Of a stretch of DNA of 64,000 bases, positions 8,779 to 16,195 are shown one piece after another. Each line of letters starts with the position of its first letter. Position 1 is the first letter of the stretch. The notes under the pieces were generated by a model that saw nothing but the letters and a program-made list of their open reading frames with translations, ran no database searches and had not been told where the DNA came from. Source of the stretch: Streptomyces tauricus. GTDB lineage: Bacteria; Actinomycetota; Actinomycetes; Streptomycetales; Streptomycetaceae. The position numbers and the translations under genes are program-made. The DNA lies in assembly GCF_014650955.1 (NCBI RefSeq), contig NZ_BMVY01000026.1:1-64000 (forward strand). Reading direction: 5' to 3'.

Positions 8779-9438
8779 TCACGCGCTGATGCGGAACTCT
8801 TCACCCAGCGCCCGAAAGACCCCCGTGTTCAACGCGAACGCCCGCCGGCACTCCGCGACAACCCGCTGCTTCTCCAGATCGTCCGCGGGAAGCGCATCCA
8901 GCAGTTCCCGGTATCCCCGCTTGAACGCCGCAGGGTTCCCGATGTCCTCGAACACATAGAACCGCACGCCGTCCCCCTTGCGTGCGAACCCCCACGTCTT
9001 CTCCGCCGTCCCACGGATGATCTGCCCACCGGAGAGATCACCGAGATAGCGCGTGTAGTGGTGCGCCACGTACCCCCCGGGCCACGTACGCGCGCACTCG
9101 GCGACCCGCTCCGCGTACTCCACCGTCGCGGGCAGCGCGGTGGCACCGTCCCGCCACCCCGGCCCGCGCAAATGCGCGAGGTCCCGCTCCAGCGAGGCGA
9201 GCCGCATCAGCTCGGGCTGGATGAACGGCCCCGCCACCGGGTCGCCGGACAGCTCCCGCGCACCCGACTCCAGCGCCTCGTACACGAACCACAGCTGTTC
9301 CGTGTAGCGCGCGTAGGCGTCCACGCCGAGCCTGCCGCCGAGCAGGTCGCTCATGAAGGTCGAGGTCTCCGCCTCCACGTGCTGCTCGTGGGACGCGGTG
9401 CGGATGAGCGTCGAGAACGGCGTACTCGACGGTGTCAT
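8779..9438 (-). CDS. hmuO: Heme oxygenase (biliverdin-producing, HmuO type)
   Basis: A 219-residue soluble protein. It shows the heme oxygenase signature YTRYLGDLSGGQ at about residues 131-142. An N-terminal SHEQHVEAE segment carries the proximal heme-ligand His. It opens heme to biliverdin, CO and Fe2+ so that imported heme can feed iron metabolism. GGAGGTCCTC before ATG supports the start. A strong iron box lies about 50 bp upstream. It lies on the opposite strand to the HtaA genes and probably belongs to the same iron regulon. Confidence 0.92.
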   Translation of the reverse strand: MTPSSTPFSTLIRTASHEQHVEAETSTFMSDLLGGRLGVDAYARYTEQLWFVYEALESGARELSGDPVAGPFIQPELMRLASLERDLAHLRGPGWRDGATALPATVEYAERVAECARTWPGGYVAHHYTRYLGDLSGGQIIRGTAEKTWGFARKGDGVRFYVFEDIGNPAAFKRGYRELLDALPADDLEKQRVVAECRRAFALNTGVFRALGEEFRISA

Positions 9439-9486
9439 GAGGACCTCCGGGGCTGAACGGGGGAGACGGGAGCCGGACCAATCTTC

Positions 9487-9505
9487 TATGGTTAGGCTTA
9501 CCTAA
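9487..9505 (-). promoter_or_regulatory. Iron box upstream of hmuO
   Basis: TATGGTTAGGCTTACCTAA matches about 16 of 19 positions of the actinobacterial iron box. It is centred about 58 bp upstream of the hmuO start codon. It is the best of the three iron boxes here and supports DmdR-type repression of heme oxygenase when iron is plentiful. Confidence 0.8.
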
Positions 9506-9573
9506 GTCAATGAGTTCCCGACGTCCTGTCGGTAAAAACGTACCCCGAATGTCCGCCGCTTCCACATGAAAGA

Positions 9574-9600
9574 GCCGCCCGCTCTCCACAAGCGGGCGGC
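9574..9600 (-). terminator. Intrinsic terminator after map
   Basis: A perfect 10-bp stem, GCCGCCCGCT paired with AGCGGGCGGC, encloses a 7-nt loop. It lies 21 bp past the map stop codon in the direction of transcription. There is little U-run, as is usual in Streptomyces. The distance to hmuO's promoter suggests it insulates that gene from map read-through. Confidence 0.7.
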
Positions 9601-9620
9601 ATCCGGCGGGGCGGGGACGG

Positions 9621-10478
9621 CTACGGCAGCGTGAGGACCTCGGCCCCGCTGTCCGTGACGACCAGGGTGTGCTCGAACTGCGCGGTCCGCAGCCGGTCCT
9701 TCGTGACGACCGTCCACCCGTCGTCCCACATGTCGTAGTCGTACGAGCCCAGCGTCAGCATCGGCTCGATCGTGAACGTCATCCCGGGCCGCATCACGGT
9801 CGTCGCGTGCGGGCTGTCGTAGTGCGGGACGATCAGACCGGAGTGGAACGACGAGTTGATGCCGTGCCCGGTGAAGTCCCGGACGACCCCGTATCCGAAG
9901 CGCTTCGCGTACGACTCGATGACCCGGCCGATGATGTTGATCTGGCGGCCGGGCCTGACCGCCTTGATGGCGCGCTCCAGCGACTCACGGGTCCGCTCCA
10001 CGAGCAGCCGTGACTCCTCGGCCACGTCGCCGACGAGATACGTGGCGTTGTTGTCGCCGTGCACGCCCCCGATGTACGCCGTCACGTCGAGGTTGATGAT
10101 GTCGCCGTCCCGCAGGACGGTGGAGTCCGGGATGCCGTGGCAGATCACCTCGTTCACGGAGGTGCACAGGGACTTCGGGAAGCCGCGGTAGCCGAGCGTG
10201 GACGGGTAGGCGCCGTGGTCGCACATGTAGTCGTGCGCGACCCGGTCCAGTTCGTCGGTGGTGACGCCGGGCGCGATGAGCTTCGCGGCCTCGGCCATGG
10301 CTTGCGCGGCGATCCGGCCGGCGACGCGCATCGCCTCGATCGTCTCGGGCGTCTGCACCTCCGGCCCGGTGTACGGGGTCGGCGCGGGCTTGCCGACGTA
10401 CTCCGGGCGGCGGATGTTTCCGGGCACGGAACGGGTGGGGGACAGCTCCCCTGGGACGAGCAGCGACTGGCCAGACAT
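9621..10478 (-). CDS. map: Methionine aminopeptidase, type I
   Basis: A 285-residue protein. It carries the five metal ligands of the family in order: Asp in INLDV, Asp in HGDNNATY, His in FTGHGI, Glu in TIEPML and Glu in QFEHTL. It removes the initiator Met from new proteins. The start MSGQSLLVPG gives the usual length of Streptomyces long-form Map. Upstream in-frame ATGs would add a basic, unconserved leader and overlap the divergent neighbour. A terminator follows. It is transcribed divergently from a 76-residue conserved protein, with 58 bp between starts. Confidence 0.93.
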   Translation of the reverse strand: MSGQSLLVPGELSPTRSVPGNIRRPEYVGKPAPTPYTGPEVQTPETIEAMRVAGRIAAQAMAEAAKLIAPGVTTDELDRVAHDYMCDHGAYPSTLGYRGFPKSLCTSVNEVICHGIPDSTVLRDGDIINLDVTAYIGGVHGDNNATYLVGDVAEESRLLVERTRESLERAIKAVRPGRQINIIGRVIESYAKRFGYGVVRDFTGHGINSSFHSGLIVPHYDSPHATTVMRPGMTFTIEPMLTLGSYDYDMWDDGWTVVTKDRLRTAQFEHTLVVTDSGAEVLTLP

Positions 10479-10536
10479 GCCAGCGAGTCTAACCAGCGGA
10501 GATGGGGGAACATGTCGGTGGCGAGAGGAGCTGGTC

Positions 10537-10767
10537 ATGGCCTTGTTCAAGAAGCGGACGGTCGGCAAACCGGGCGAGTGGTACTACTGCCTGGAGCACA
10601 AGAAGGTGGAGGAGGGCCCCGAGTGCCCCGCGAAGGACCGCTTCGGTCCGTACGCGTCCCGCGAGGAGGCCCAGCGGGCGATGGACACGGCCCGTGAGCG
10701 CAACCTCGACTGGGAGACGGACCCCCGCTGGCACGATGCCGCTCCGCGGAACGCGGACGACAACTAG
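10537..10767 (+). CDS. Small conserved protein of unknown function (76 aa)
   Basis: A 76-residue soluble protein beginning MALFKKRTVGKPGEWYYC. It is rich in charged residues, has an ECPAKDRFGPY segment, then a helix with REEAQRAMDTARERN. The two Cys are not in a CxxC arrangement. AGAGGAG 7 nt before ATG supports it as a real gene. I recognise it as a recurrent Streptomyces gene beside map but know no function. Its position divergent from map hints at shared promoter control only. Confidence 0.75.
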   Translation: MALFKKRTVGKPGEWYYCLEHKKVEEGPECPAKDRFGPYASREEAQRAMDTARERNLDWETDPRWHDAAPRNADDN

Positions 10768-10795
10768 CCCTCTTCTCCTCACCCACCCGCCCGCC

Positions 10796-10873
10796 GGGGG
10801 CGCGGGGAACGGGGCACAAAGGGGCGCGGGGAACGGCGCAGGCTTGTCGTTCCCAGGGGCGCGGGAACGGCGG
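10796..10873 (+). repeat. REP copies between small gene and MFS gene
   Basis: Three plus-oriented, imperfect copies of the GGGGCGCGGGGAACGGCGC core at 10796-10817, 10820-10841 and 10855-10873. They fill almost the whole interval between two converging genes. Confidence 0.75.
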
Positions 10874-10875
10874 GA

Positions 10876-12270
10876 TCAGCCCCCGCCCGCCCCACCCCGC
10901 AACACCCTCATCCGCACCGCGTGCGCGTTGCTCCGCACGTCGTACCGCATGAGCTGCGGCAGGCACACCGCCAACGCACCCACCGCGACCACGCACATCA
11001 CACCCCCGGCCCACACGGACGTCCGCACGGAGAGCAGCGCGGCCATCCCGCCCGCCCGGACCTGCCCCAGCTGCGGCCCGGCCGAGTACGACAGCAGCTC
11101 GATCCCCGCCAGCCGCCCCCGCAGCTCGTCGGGGATCGTCTGGTTCCACATCGCCGCCCGGAAGATCCCGCTGACCATGTCGGCGCAGCCGGCCAGGGTC
11201 AGGAACAGCAGCACCAGCCACACGTCGTGCACGGCGCCCGCGGCCACCATCGCGAGCCCCCAGCAGGCCGCCGCCAGCACCACCATCCGCCCGTGCCGGT
11301 GGATCCGCGAGGTCCACCCGCTGGTCAGGCTCACCAGCAGCGACCCGGCCGGCAGCGCCGCGTACATCAGCCCGAGCGACCACTCGGCGTCCAGCTCGTC
11401 CGCCAGGAAGGGCAGCACGGCGAGCGGGAAGGCGAAGAACATGGCGGCCAGGTCGATCGCGTACGTACCCAGCAGCTCCTTGCGGCTCCACGCGTACCGG
11501 GCGCCCTCCGCGATCGCCTTCAGTGACGGTTTCGCCGCCTCGTGCGCGGCGGGCGACGCGGCGAGCCCCACGGCCAGGACGAGCGACACGGCGAACGTGG
11601 CGAGGTCCGCGGCATAGGCCCAGCCGAGTCCCGCGTACGCCACGACGAGCCCCGCGACCGCGGGCCCCGCGACCCCGCCGACCGTCCAGCGCAGCGAGTT
11701 GAGCGCGGCGGCGGCCGGCAGGTGCTCGTGCCGGACGATGCGCGGGGTGAGCGCGTCGAGCGCCGGCCGCTGGACCGCGACGAGTGCGGAGGACAGCGCG
11801 GCGACGGCGTACAGCGGCCAGACCAGGGGGCCCGGGAGTACCGCGTTGACCAGCAGGACGGCCGAGAGCACCCCCTGCCCCGCCTCCGTCCAGATGATCA
11901 GCTTCCGCTTGTCCAGGGCGTCGGCGAGCGCCCCGCCGTACAGCCCGAACACGATCAGCGGTACGAGTTCCACGGCGCCGATCGCGCCGACGGCGACCGC
12001 GGAACCGGTCAGCTCCTTCATCTGCACCGGCAGCGCGACGAACGTCAGGAAGCTGCCGAAGTTCGTGATGAGCCCGGCCACCCACAGCCGCCGGAAGTCG
12101 GGGGAGGTCCGCCACGGCGCGAGATCGGGCAACAACGCGCCCAGCCGCGAAGCACCACCCCCGACGGCACCTTTGCCCGTATCGGACGCGGACTCGGACG
12201 CGGACTCGGACCCGGGCGCGGACCCGGGCGCGGGCTGGGGCTCGGGCTGGGGCTCGATCAATTCCGTCAC
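10876..12270 (-). CDS. MFS transporter, EntS/MFS_3-like exporter
   Basis: A 464-residue membrane protein with about 12 hydrophobic helices. The first 45 residues are hydrophilic, with repeated Pro/Glu and Ser/Glu/Ala, and are probably cytosolic. The pattern FRRLWVAGLITNFGSFLTFVALPVQ and the loop GGALADALDKRKLI fit the MFS_3 (EntS-like) exporter group. The start is GTG (VTELIEPQPE). The substrate is unknown; siderophore export is possible by family but nothing nearby proves it. It ends just beyond a REP cluster. Confidence 0.8.
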   Translation of the reverse strand: MTELIEPQPEPQPAPGSAPGSESASESASDTGKGAVGGGASRLGALLPDLAPWRTSPDFRRLWVAGLITNFGSFLTFVALPVQMKELTGSAVAVGAIGAVELVPLIVFGLYGGALADALDKRKLIIWTEAGQGVLSAVLLVNAVLPGPLVWPLYAVAALSSALVAVQRPALDALTPRIVRHEHLPAAAALNSLRWTVGGVAGPAVAGLVVAYAGLGWAYAADLATFAVSLVLAVGLAASPAAHEAAKPSLKAIAEGARYAWSRKELLGTYAIDLAAMFFAFPLAVLPFLADELDAEWSLGLMYAALPAGSLLVSLTSGWTSRIHRHGRMVVLAAACWGLAMVAAGAVHDVWLVLLFLTLAGCADMVSGIFRAAMWNQTIPDELRGRLAGIELLSYSAGPQLGQVRAGGMAALLSVRTSVWAGGVMCVVAVGALAVCLPQLMRYDVRSNAHAVRMRVLRGGAGGG

Positions 12271-12350
12271 GACGGGTCATCGTCCGTCGCGGACCCGTCC
12301 CGTACAAACGCTTTTTCGACCGGGGCGGCCCCGCCGGGGAGGCCGCCGGC

Positions 12351-12965
12351 TCACCACCGTGCGGGCGGCGGCGCGGTCAACCGGTCCGCCAGCCGCGACA
12401 ACCGGTCGGTGAACCGCCGCCGGCCCCGGGGTACGGGCAGCGAGTTCTCCCCGGTGGCCGCACTGACCAGGTGCTGAACCGTGTCCAGGTCGAGCCCCGC
12501 GTCGAGACCGGGCCTGGCCGGCACCGCGAGCGCCTCGTGCGCCATCGCGTGCAGTTCGCGGTCGCCCGAGTCCAGCGCCAGGACCGTCGCCCCGGCCCGG
12601 CGCGCGTCGTACACCCGCTCCAGGAGCGGGGCCCCGGCCGCGCCCGGCGCCACGACGAGCAGCGTCTCGCCGCGCCTGGCCGCCTCGATCCGGCCGAGTC
12701 CCACCGCCAGATGGGCCGGGTCCCCGGGCCGCGCCCCGTGCCGTACCAGCGTCGGCGTCAGCTCAGGCGTGCCCGACCAGGCGGCCTCGTCCACCAGATG
12801 CGCGGCGAGGTGCCAGGGCTCGTACTCCGCGGTCCCCACCAGCAGCAGACCGCCCCCGTGGGGCAGTACGGACGACCGCAGCGCCCCCGCGAACCGCCGG
12901 GTGGCTCCCGGCCACTCGGTCCCGGCGAGCACTTCGCGCAGCAAGGCCACCCGTACGGCATCCAT
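12351..12965 (-). CDS. Conserved hypothetical protein with SIS-like features
   Basis: A 204-residue soluble protein. The central part has LLLVGTAEYEPWHLAAHLVDEA, a glycine-rich GETLLVVAPGAAGAP stretch, and ATVLALDSGDRELHAMAHEALAVP. This alternation looks like a sugar-isomerase (SIS) phosphosugar-binding fold, but that is inference. No enzyme can be named. It is divergent from the sialidase-like gene (starts about 107 bp apart). An imperfect 7-bp hairpin at 12324-12347 lies just past its stop. Confidence 0.65.
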   Translation of the reverse strand: MDAVRVALLREVLAGTEWPGATRRFAGALRSSVLPHGGGLLLVGTAEYEPWHLAAHLVDEAAWSGTPELTPTLVRHGARPGDPAHLAVGLGRIEAARRGETLLVVAPGAAGAPLLERVYDARRAGATVLALDSGDRELHAMAHEALAVPARPGLDAGLDLDTVQHLVSAATGENSLPVPRGRRRFTDRLSRLADRLTAPPPARW

Positions 12966-13072
12966 GTGGCCGCATCCTGCCGCAGCGGACCGCTCGTCAG
13001 CTGGTGTTCACGATGAATTCGCCCATCCTGGGCAGAGTGGCCCACTCACCCAACCGGCAAGGAGAGGTTTCC

Positions 13073-14152
13073 ATGACCAGAGTTGAGGTGTCCGTGCCGT
13101 TCCGGGCCGGACAGGAGGGCTACGCGAGCTTCCGTATCCCGGCCGTCGTCGTCAGCGCGGAGGGAACCCTGCTCGCCTTCTGCGAGGGAAGGGTCGGCTC
13201 CCGCGACGATTTCGGCCACATCGACATCGTCCTGAAGCGGTCCACGGACGGCGGACTGACCTGGGGGCCGCTCCAGGTGGCCGCCTCGAACGGCGAAGCG
13301 CTGGCCGGGAATCCGGCCCCCGTCGTCCTCGACACCGGCAGGATCCTGCTCGTCCACGTCCGCAACGCCGCCCTCGCCACCGAGGACGCCATCCGCCGGG
13401 GGAAGGTGAGCGCCGCCGACGGGCGCCGCGTCTGGGTCCGGCACAGCGACGACGACGGCCGCACCTGGTCCAGCCCGCGCGAGATCACCGGGCAGGCGAA
13501 GAGAGCGGCCTGGCGCTGGTACGCCACGACCCCGGGCCACGCCCTCCGGCTGACCGGCGGCCGGGTCGTCGTACCCGCCAACCACTCCCTGCCGCCGACC
13601 GGCACGGACACCGGCACCGAGGGCAAGTACAACGGCGGGCACTGTCTGCTCAGCGACGACCACGGGGCGACCTGGCGCATCGGGTACGTCGACGACAACC
13701 CCGGCAACTACATCAACGTGAACGAGACCGCCGCCGCCGAACTCCCCGACGGCCGCGTCTACTTCAACACCCGCAACGACTCCACCGCCCCCGGCAACCG
13801 CGCCGACGCGTACTCGCGGGACGGCGGCCGGACCCTGGTCAAACCCTTCCGCCCGCAGGCCGGCCTCGCCGGTCCCGTCGTCGAGGGCAGCCTGCTCCAG
13901 CTCCGTGAACCCGACATGCTCCTCTACTCGGGCCCCGCCGACCCCGGCTTCCGCGCCCTGATGACGGTCCGCGCCAGCACCGACGACGGCGTCACCTGGC
14001 GGACGGCACACACCGTCGACGGACTGCCCGCCGCGTACTCCGATCTCGTCCGCGTCGACGACGACACGGTCGGACTCCTCTACGAGACGGGCGACTTCAG
14101 CGCGTACGAGACGATCACGTTCCGGCGGATCCCCGTGACAGCCCTCACGTGA
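13073..14152 (+). CDS. Sialidase-family (BNR repeat) protein, no signal peptide
   Basis: A 359-residue protein. It has the sialidase FRIP motif in YASFRIPAVVV near residue 20 and four Asp-box repeats: STDGGLTW, SDDDGRTW, SDDHGATW and STDDGVTW. An Arg in QLREPDM may be part of the arginine triad. The family hydrolyses terminal sialic acids or related sugars on a six-bladed propeller. GGAGAGG 8 nt upstream sets the start. No signal peptide precedes the FRIP motif, which is unusual for a secreted exosialidase. The 3' end overlaps an upstream GTG of the next reading frame. Confidence 0.85.
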   Translation: MTRVEVSVPFRAGQEGYASFRIPAVVVSAEGTLLAFCEGRVGSRDDFGHIDIVLKRSTDGGLTWGPLQVAASNGEALAGNPAPVVLDTGRILLVHVRNAALATEDAIRRGKVSAADGRRVWVRHSDDDGRTWSSPREITGQAKRAAWRWYATTPGHALRLTGGRVVVPANHSLPPTGTDTGTEGKYNGGHCLLSDDHGATWRIGYVDDNPGNYINVNETAAAELPDGRVYFNTRNDSTAPGNRADAYSRDGGRTLVKPFRPQAGLAGPVVEGSLLQLREPDMLLYSGPADPGFRALMTVRASTDDGVTWRTAHTVDGLPAAYSDLVRVDDDTVGLLYETGDFSAYETITFRRIPVTALT

Positions 14153-14190
14153 GCGGTGCCGGCCCGGAGCACGCACGTAAAGTCGGCCCC

Positions 14191-14901
14191 ATGACCTCTA
14201 CCTCCACTGACAGTGCACAGAAGGCCCCCGCCAAGGACCCCTGGGACCTTCCCGATGTCTCCGGGCTCGTCGTCGGCGTGCTCGGCGGCACCGGTCCGCA
14301 GGGCAAGGGTCTCGCCTACCGGCTGGCCCGGGCCGGACAGAAGGTGATCATCGGTTCACGGGCCGCGGAGCGCGCGCAGGCCGCCGCCGACGAGCTGGGA
14401 CACGGCGTCGAGGGCGCCGACAACGCCGAGACCGCCCGCCGCAGCGACATCGTGATCGTCGCCGTGCCGTGGGACGGACACGGCAAGACGCTGGAGTCGC
14501 TGCGCGAGGAACTGGCCGGCAAGCTCGTCGTCGACTGCGTCAACCCGCTCGGCTTCGACAAGAAGGGCGCGTACGCGCTGAAGCCCGAGGAGGGCAGCGC
14601 CGCCGAACAGGCCGCCGCGCTGCTGCCGGACTCCCGCGTCACCGCCGCCTTCCACCACCTGTCGGCCGTGCTGCTCCAGGACCCCGAGATCGAGGAGATC
14701 GACACCGACGTGATGGTGCTCGGCGAGGAGCGGGCGGACGTCGAGATCGTCCAGGCGCTGGCCGGCCGCATCCCCGGCATGCGCGGCATCTTCTCCGGAC
14801 GGCTGCGCAACGCCCACCAGGTCGAGTCGCTGGTGGCGAACCTGATCTCGGTGAACCGCCGCTACAAGGCACACGCGGGCCTGCGCCTCACCGACCTGTA
14901 G
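14191..14901 (+). CDS. npdG: F420-dependent NADP oxidoreductase (NADPH:F420 reductase)
   Basis: A 236-residue Rossmann protein. The nucleotide-binding motif is GVLGGTGPQGKGLAYRLARAG, followed by IIGSRAAERA, which is typical of NADP binding. The C-terminal part has RNAHQVESLVANLISVNRRYKAHAGLRLT, as in NPDG/Fno proteins. It passes hydride between NADPH and coenzyme F420, which Streptomyces use in secondary metabolism. ATG at 14191 gives the family N-terminus with a short Thr/Ser leader; the Shine-Dalgarno is weak. Confidence 0.88.
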   Translation: MTSTSTDSAQKAPAKDPWDLPDVSGLVVGVLGGTGPQGKGLAYRLARAGQKVIIGSRAAERAQAAADELGHGVEGADNAETARRSDIVIVAVPWDGHGKTLESLREELAGKLVVDCVNPLGFDKKGAYALKPEEGSAAEQAAALLPDSRVTAAFHHLSAVLLQDPEIEEIDTDVMVLGEERADVEIVQALAGRIPGMRGIFSGRLRNAHQVESLVANLISVNRRYKAHAGLRLTDL

Positions 14902-15015
14902 GACCGTGTCGGGGTGCCCGGCGGACGTGGGGGACACTGGAGCCGAGCAGTGTCCCCCTCCGGGACCGCGCGCCGCGGCGCCGGCCCCCGGAGATCCCCG
15001 ACAGGAGCAGACCCC

Positions 15016-15204
15016 ATGTCCCGACTCGCCCTCTACGCCCTCGTCGTCTGCGTGCTCGCCACGGCGGCGGCGGTCGTCTCCTTCGTCCAGGGCAGCTGGC
15101 TGGGGATCGTATGGGTACTGCTCGCGGGCCTGTCGTCCAACATGACCTGGTACTACCTGCGCCGCGACCGGATGCGGCGCAAGGCGTCCTCCGTCACTGG
15201 CTGA
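15016..15204 (+). CDS. Small membrane protein (62 aa)
   Basis: A 62-residue protein with two predicted membrane helices: LALYALVVCVLATAAAVVSF and SWLGIVWVLLAGLSSNMTWYY. It ends in a basic tail RRDRMRRKA. AGGAG 8 nt upstream supports translation. Its 3' end overlaps the 3' end of the convergent M50 protease gene by 11 bp. No function is recognised. Confidence 0.7.
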   Translation: MSRLALYALVVCVLATAAAVVSFVQGSWLGIVWVLLAGLSSNMTWYYLRRDRMRRKASSVTG

Positions 15205-15994
15205 CCGAGCAGTACTGGTCGGTCTCCGTCCAGAACCGGTAGAGGTTCTGCCCGCAGTACGTGCGGATCTCGTCGATATCCAGGGCCCGCAGCAGCGCGT
15301 CGATCGCGTCGAAGAACTGGTTGTTCACCTCGGGGATCCACAGGATCGCGAAGACGAAGAGCAGCCCGAAGGGCGCGTACGGCTCCACCTGCCGACGGAT
15401 CTTGTACGACAGCCAGGGCTCGATGACGCCGTAGCCGTCCAGGCCCGGGATCGGCAGGAAGTTCAGCAGCGCGGCCGTGACCTGCAACATCGCCAGGAAC
15501 GCGAGCGCGTACTGGAAGTCCGCCGGTACGCCGTCCAGCGCGTCCAGCCAGAACGGGGCGGTGCAGACCACGGCGAACAGCACGTTCGTCAGCGGCCCCG
15601 CCGCCGAGATCAGGCTGTGCTTCCAGCGGCCCCGGATGCGGCTCCGCTCGATGAACACCGCGCCACCGGGCAGACCGATGCCGCCCATGATGACGAAGAG
15701 AACCGGCAGCACGATGCTGAGCAGCGCGTGCGTGTACTTCAGCGGGTTCAGGGTCAGATAGCCCTTCGCGCCGATCGAGATGTCGCCGCTGTGCAGGGCG
15801 GTGCGCGCGTGCGCGTACTCGTGCAGACAGAGCGAGACGATCCACGCGGCCGTCACGAACAGGAAGACGGCGACACCGGGCTGCTCGGCGAAGCCGGTCC
15901 AGGTGGCCCAGCCGGTCACCGCCGCGACGGCCACGATCCCGAGGAAGACCGGACTGATCCGCCGGTCGCTGTGCCGGCCTGTGGCGGTGGTCAT
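15194..15994 (-). CDS. Site-2 protease-family (M50) membrane metalloprotease
   Basis: A 266-residue membrane protein with about six hydrophobic segments. The zinc motif HEYAH is at residues 58-62 within a helix, and NFLPIPGLDGYG later supplies the third ligand region with the LDG pattern of M50 enzymes. Such proteases cut membrane proteins, for example anti-sigma factors, but no partner is next door. The converging small membrane protein overlaps its 3' end by 11 bp, which may allow antisense effects. Confidence 0.87.
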   Translation of the reverse strand: MTTATGRHSDRRISPVFLGIVAVAAVTGWATWTGFAEQPGVAVFLFVTAAWIVSLCLHEYAHARTALHSGDISIGAKGYLTLNPLKYTHALLSIVLPVLFVIMGGIGLPGGAVFIERSRIRGRWKHSLISAAGPLTNVLFAVVCTAPFWLDALDGVPADFQYALAFLAMLQVTAALLNFLPIPGLDGYGVIEPWLSYKIRRQVEPYAPFGLLFVFAILWIPEVNNQFFDAIDALLRALDIDEIRTYCGQNLYRFWTETDQYCSVSQ

Positions 15995-16182
15995 GGGGTG
16001 GGGCTCCCTGGAATGTTCGAACGGGCTGGGCGTGCCGGGTAGACCGTACCGGTGGTGTGGAGGGAACGTCCTACGGAGGGTCGGAGGTTCCTGCGGCCCT
16101 CCATCCGCGTCCCCGGTCCGTTCTCGGCCACCCCCGGTTCATGCCGGTCCGAAATCCGGGGCGGGGCCGGGTCGCCGACAGG

Positions 16183-16195
16183 GACAATGGTCTGC
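16183..16195 (+). promoter_or_regulatory. Possible leaderless -10 element for the AfsR-like gene
   Basis: GACAAT at 16183-16188 lies 7 nt before the GTG at 16196. That is the spacing expected when transcription begins at the start codon. No Shine-Dalgarno is visible. This is a weak call from position and base composition only. Confidence 0.3.

Noticed and set aside
12324..12347. GGCGGCC/GGCCGCC hairpin as a terminator
   Set aside because: The stem is only 7 bp and is followed by an A-run rather than a U-run on the relevant strand.
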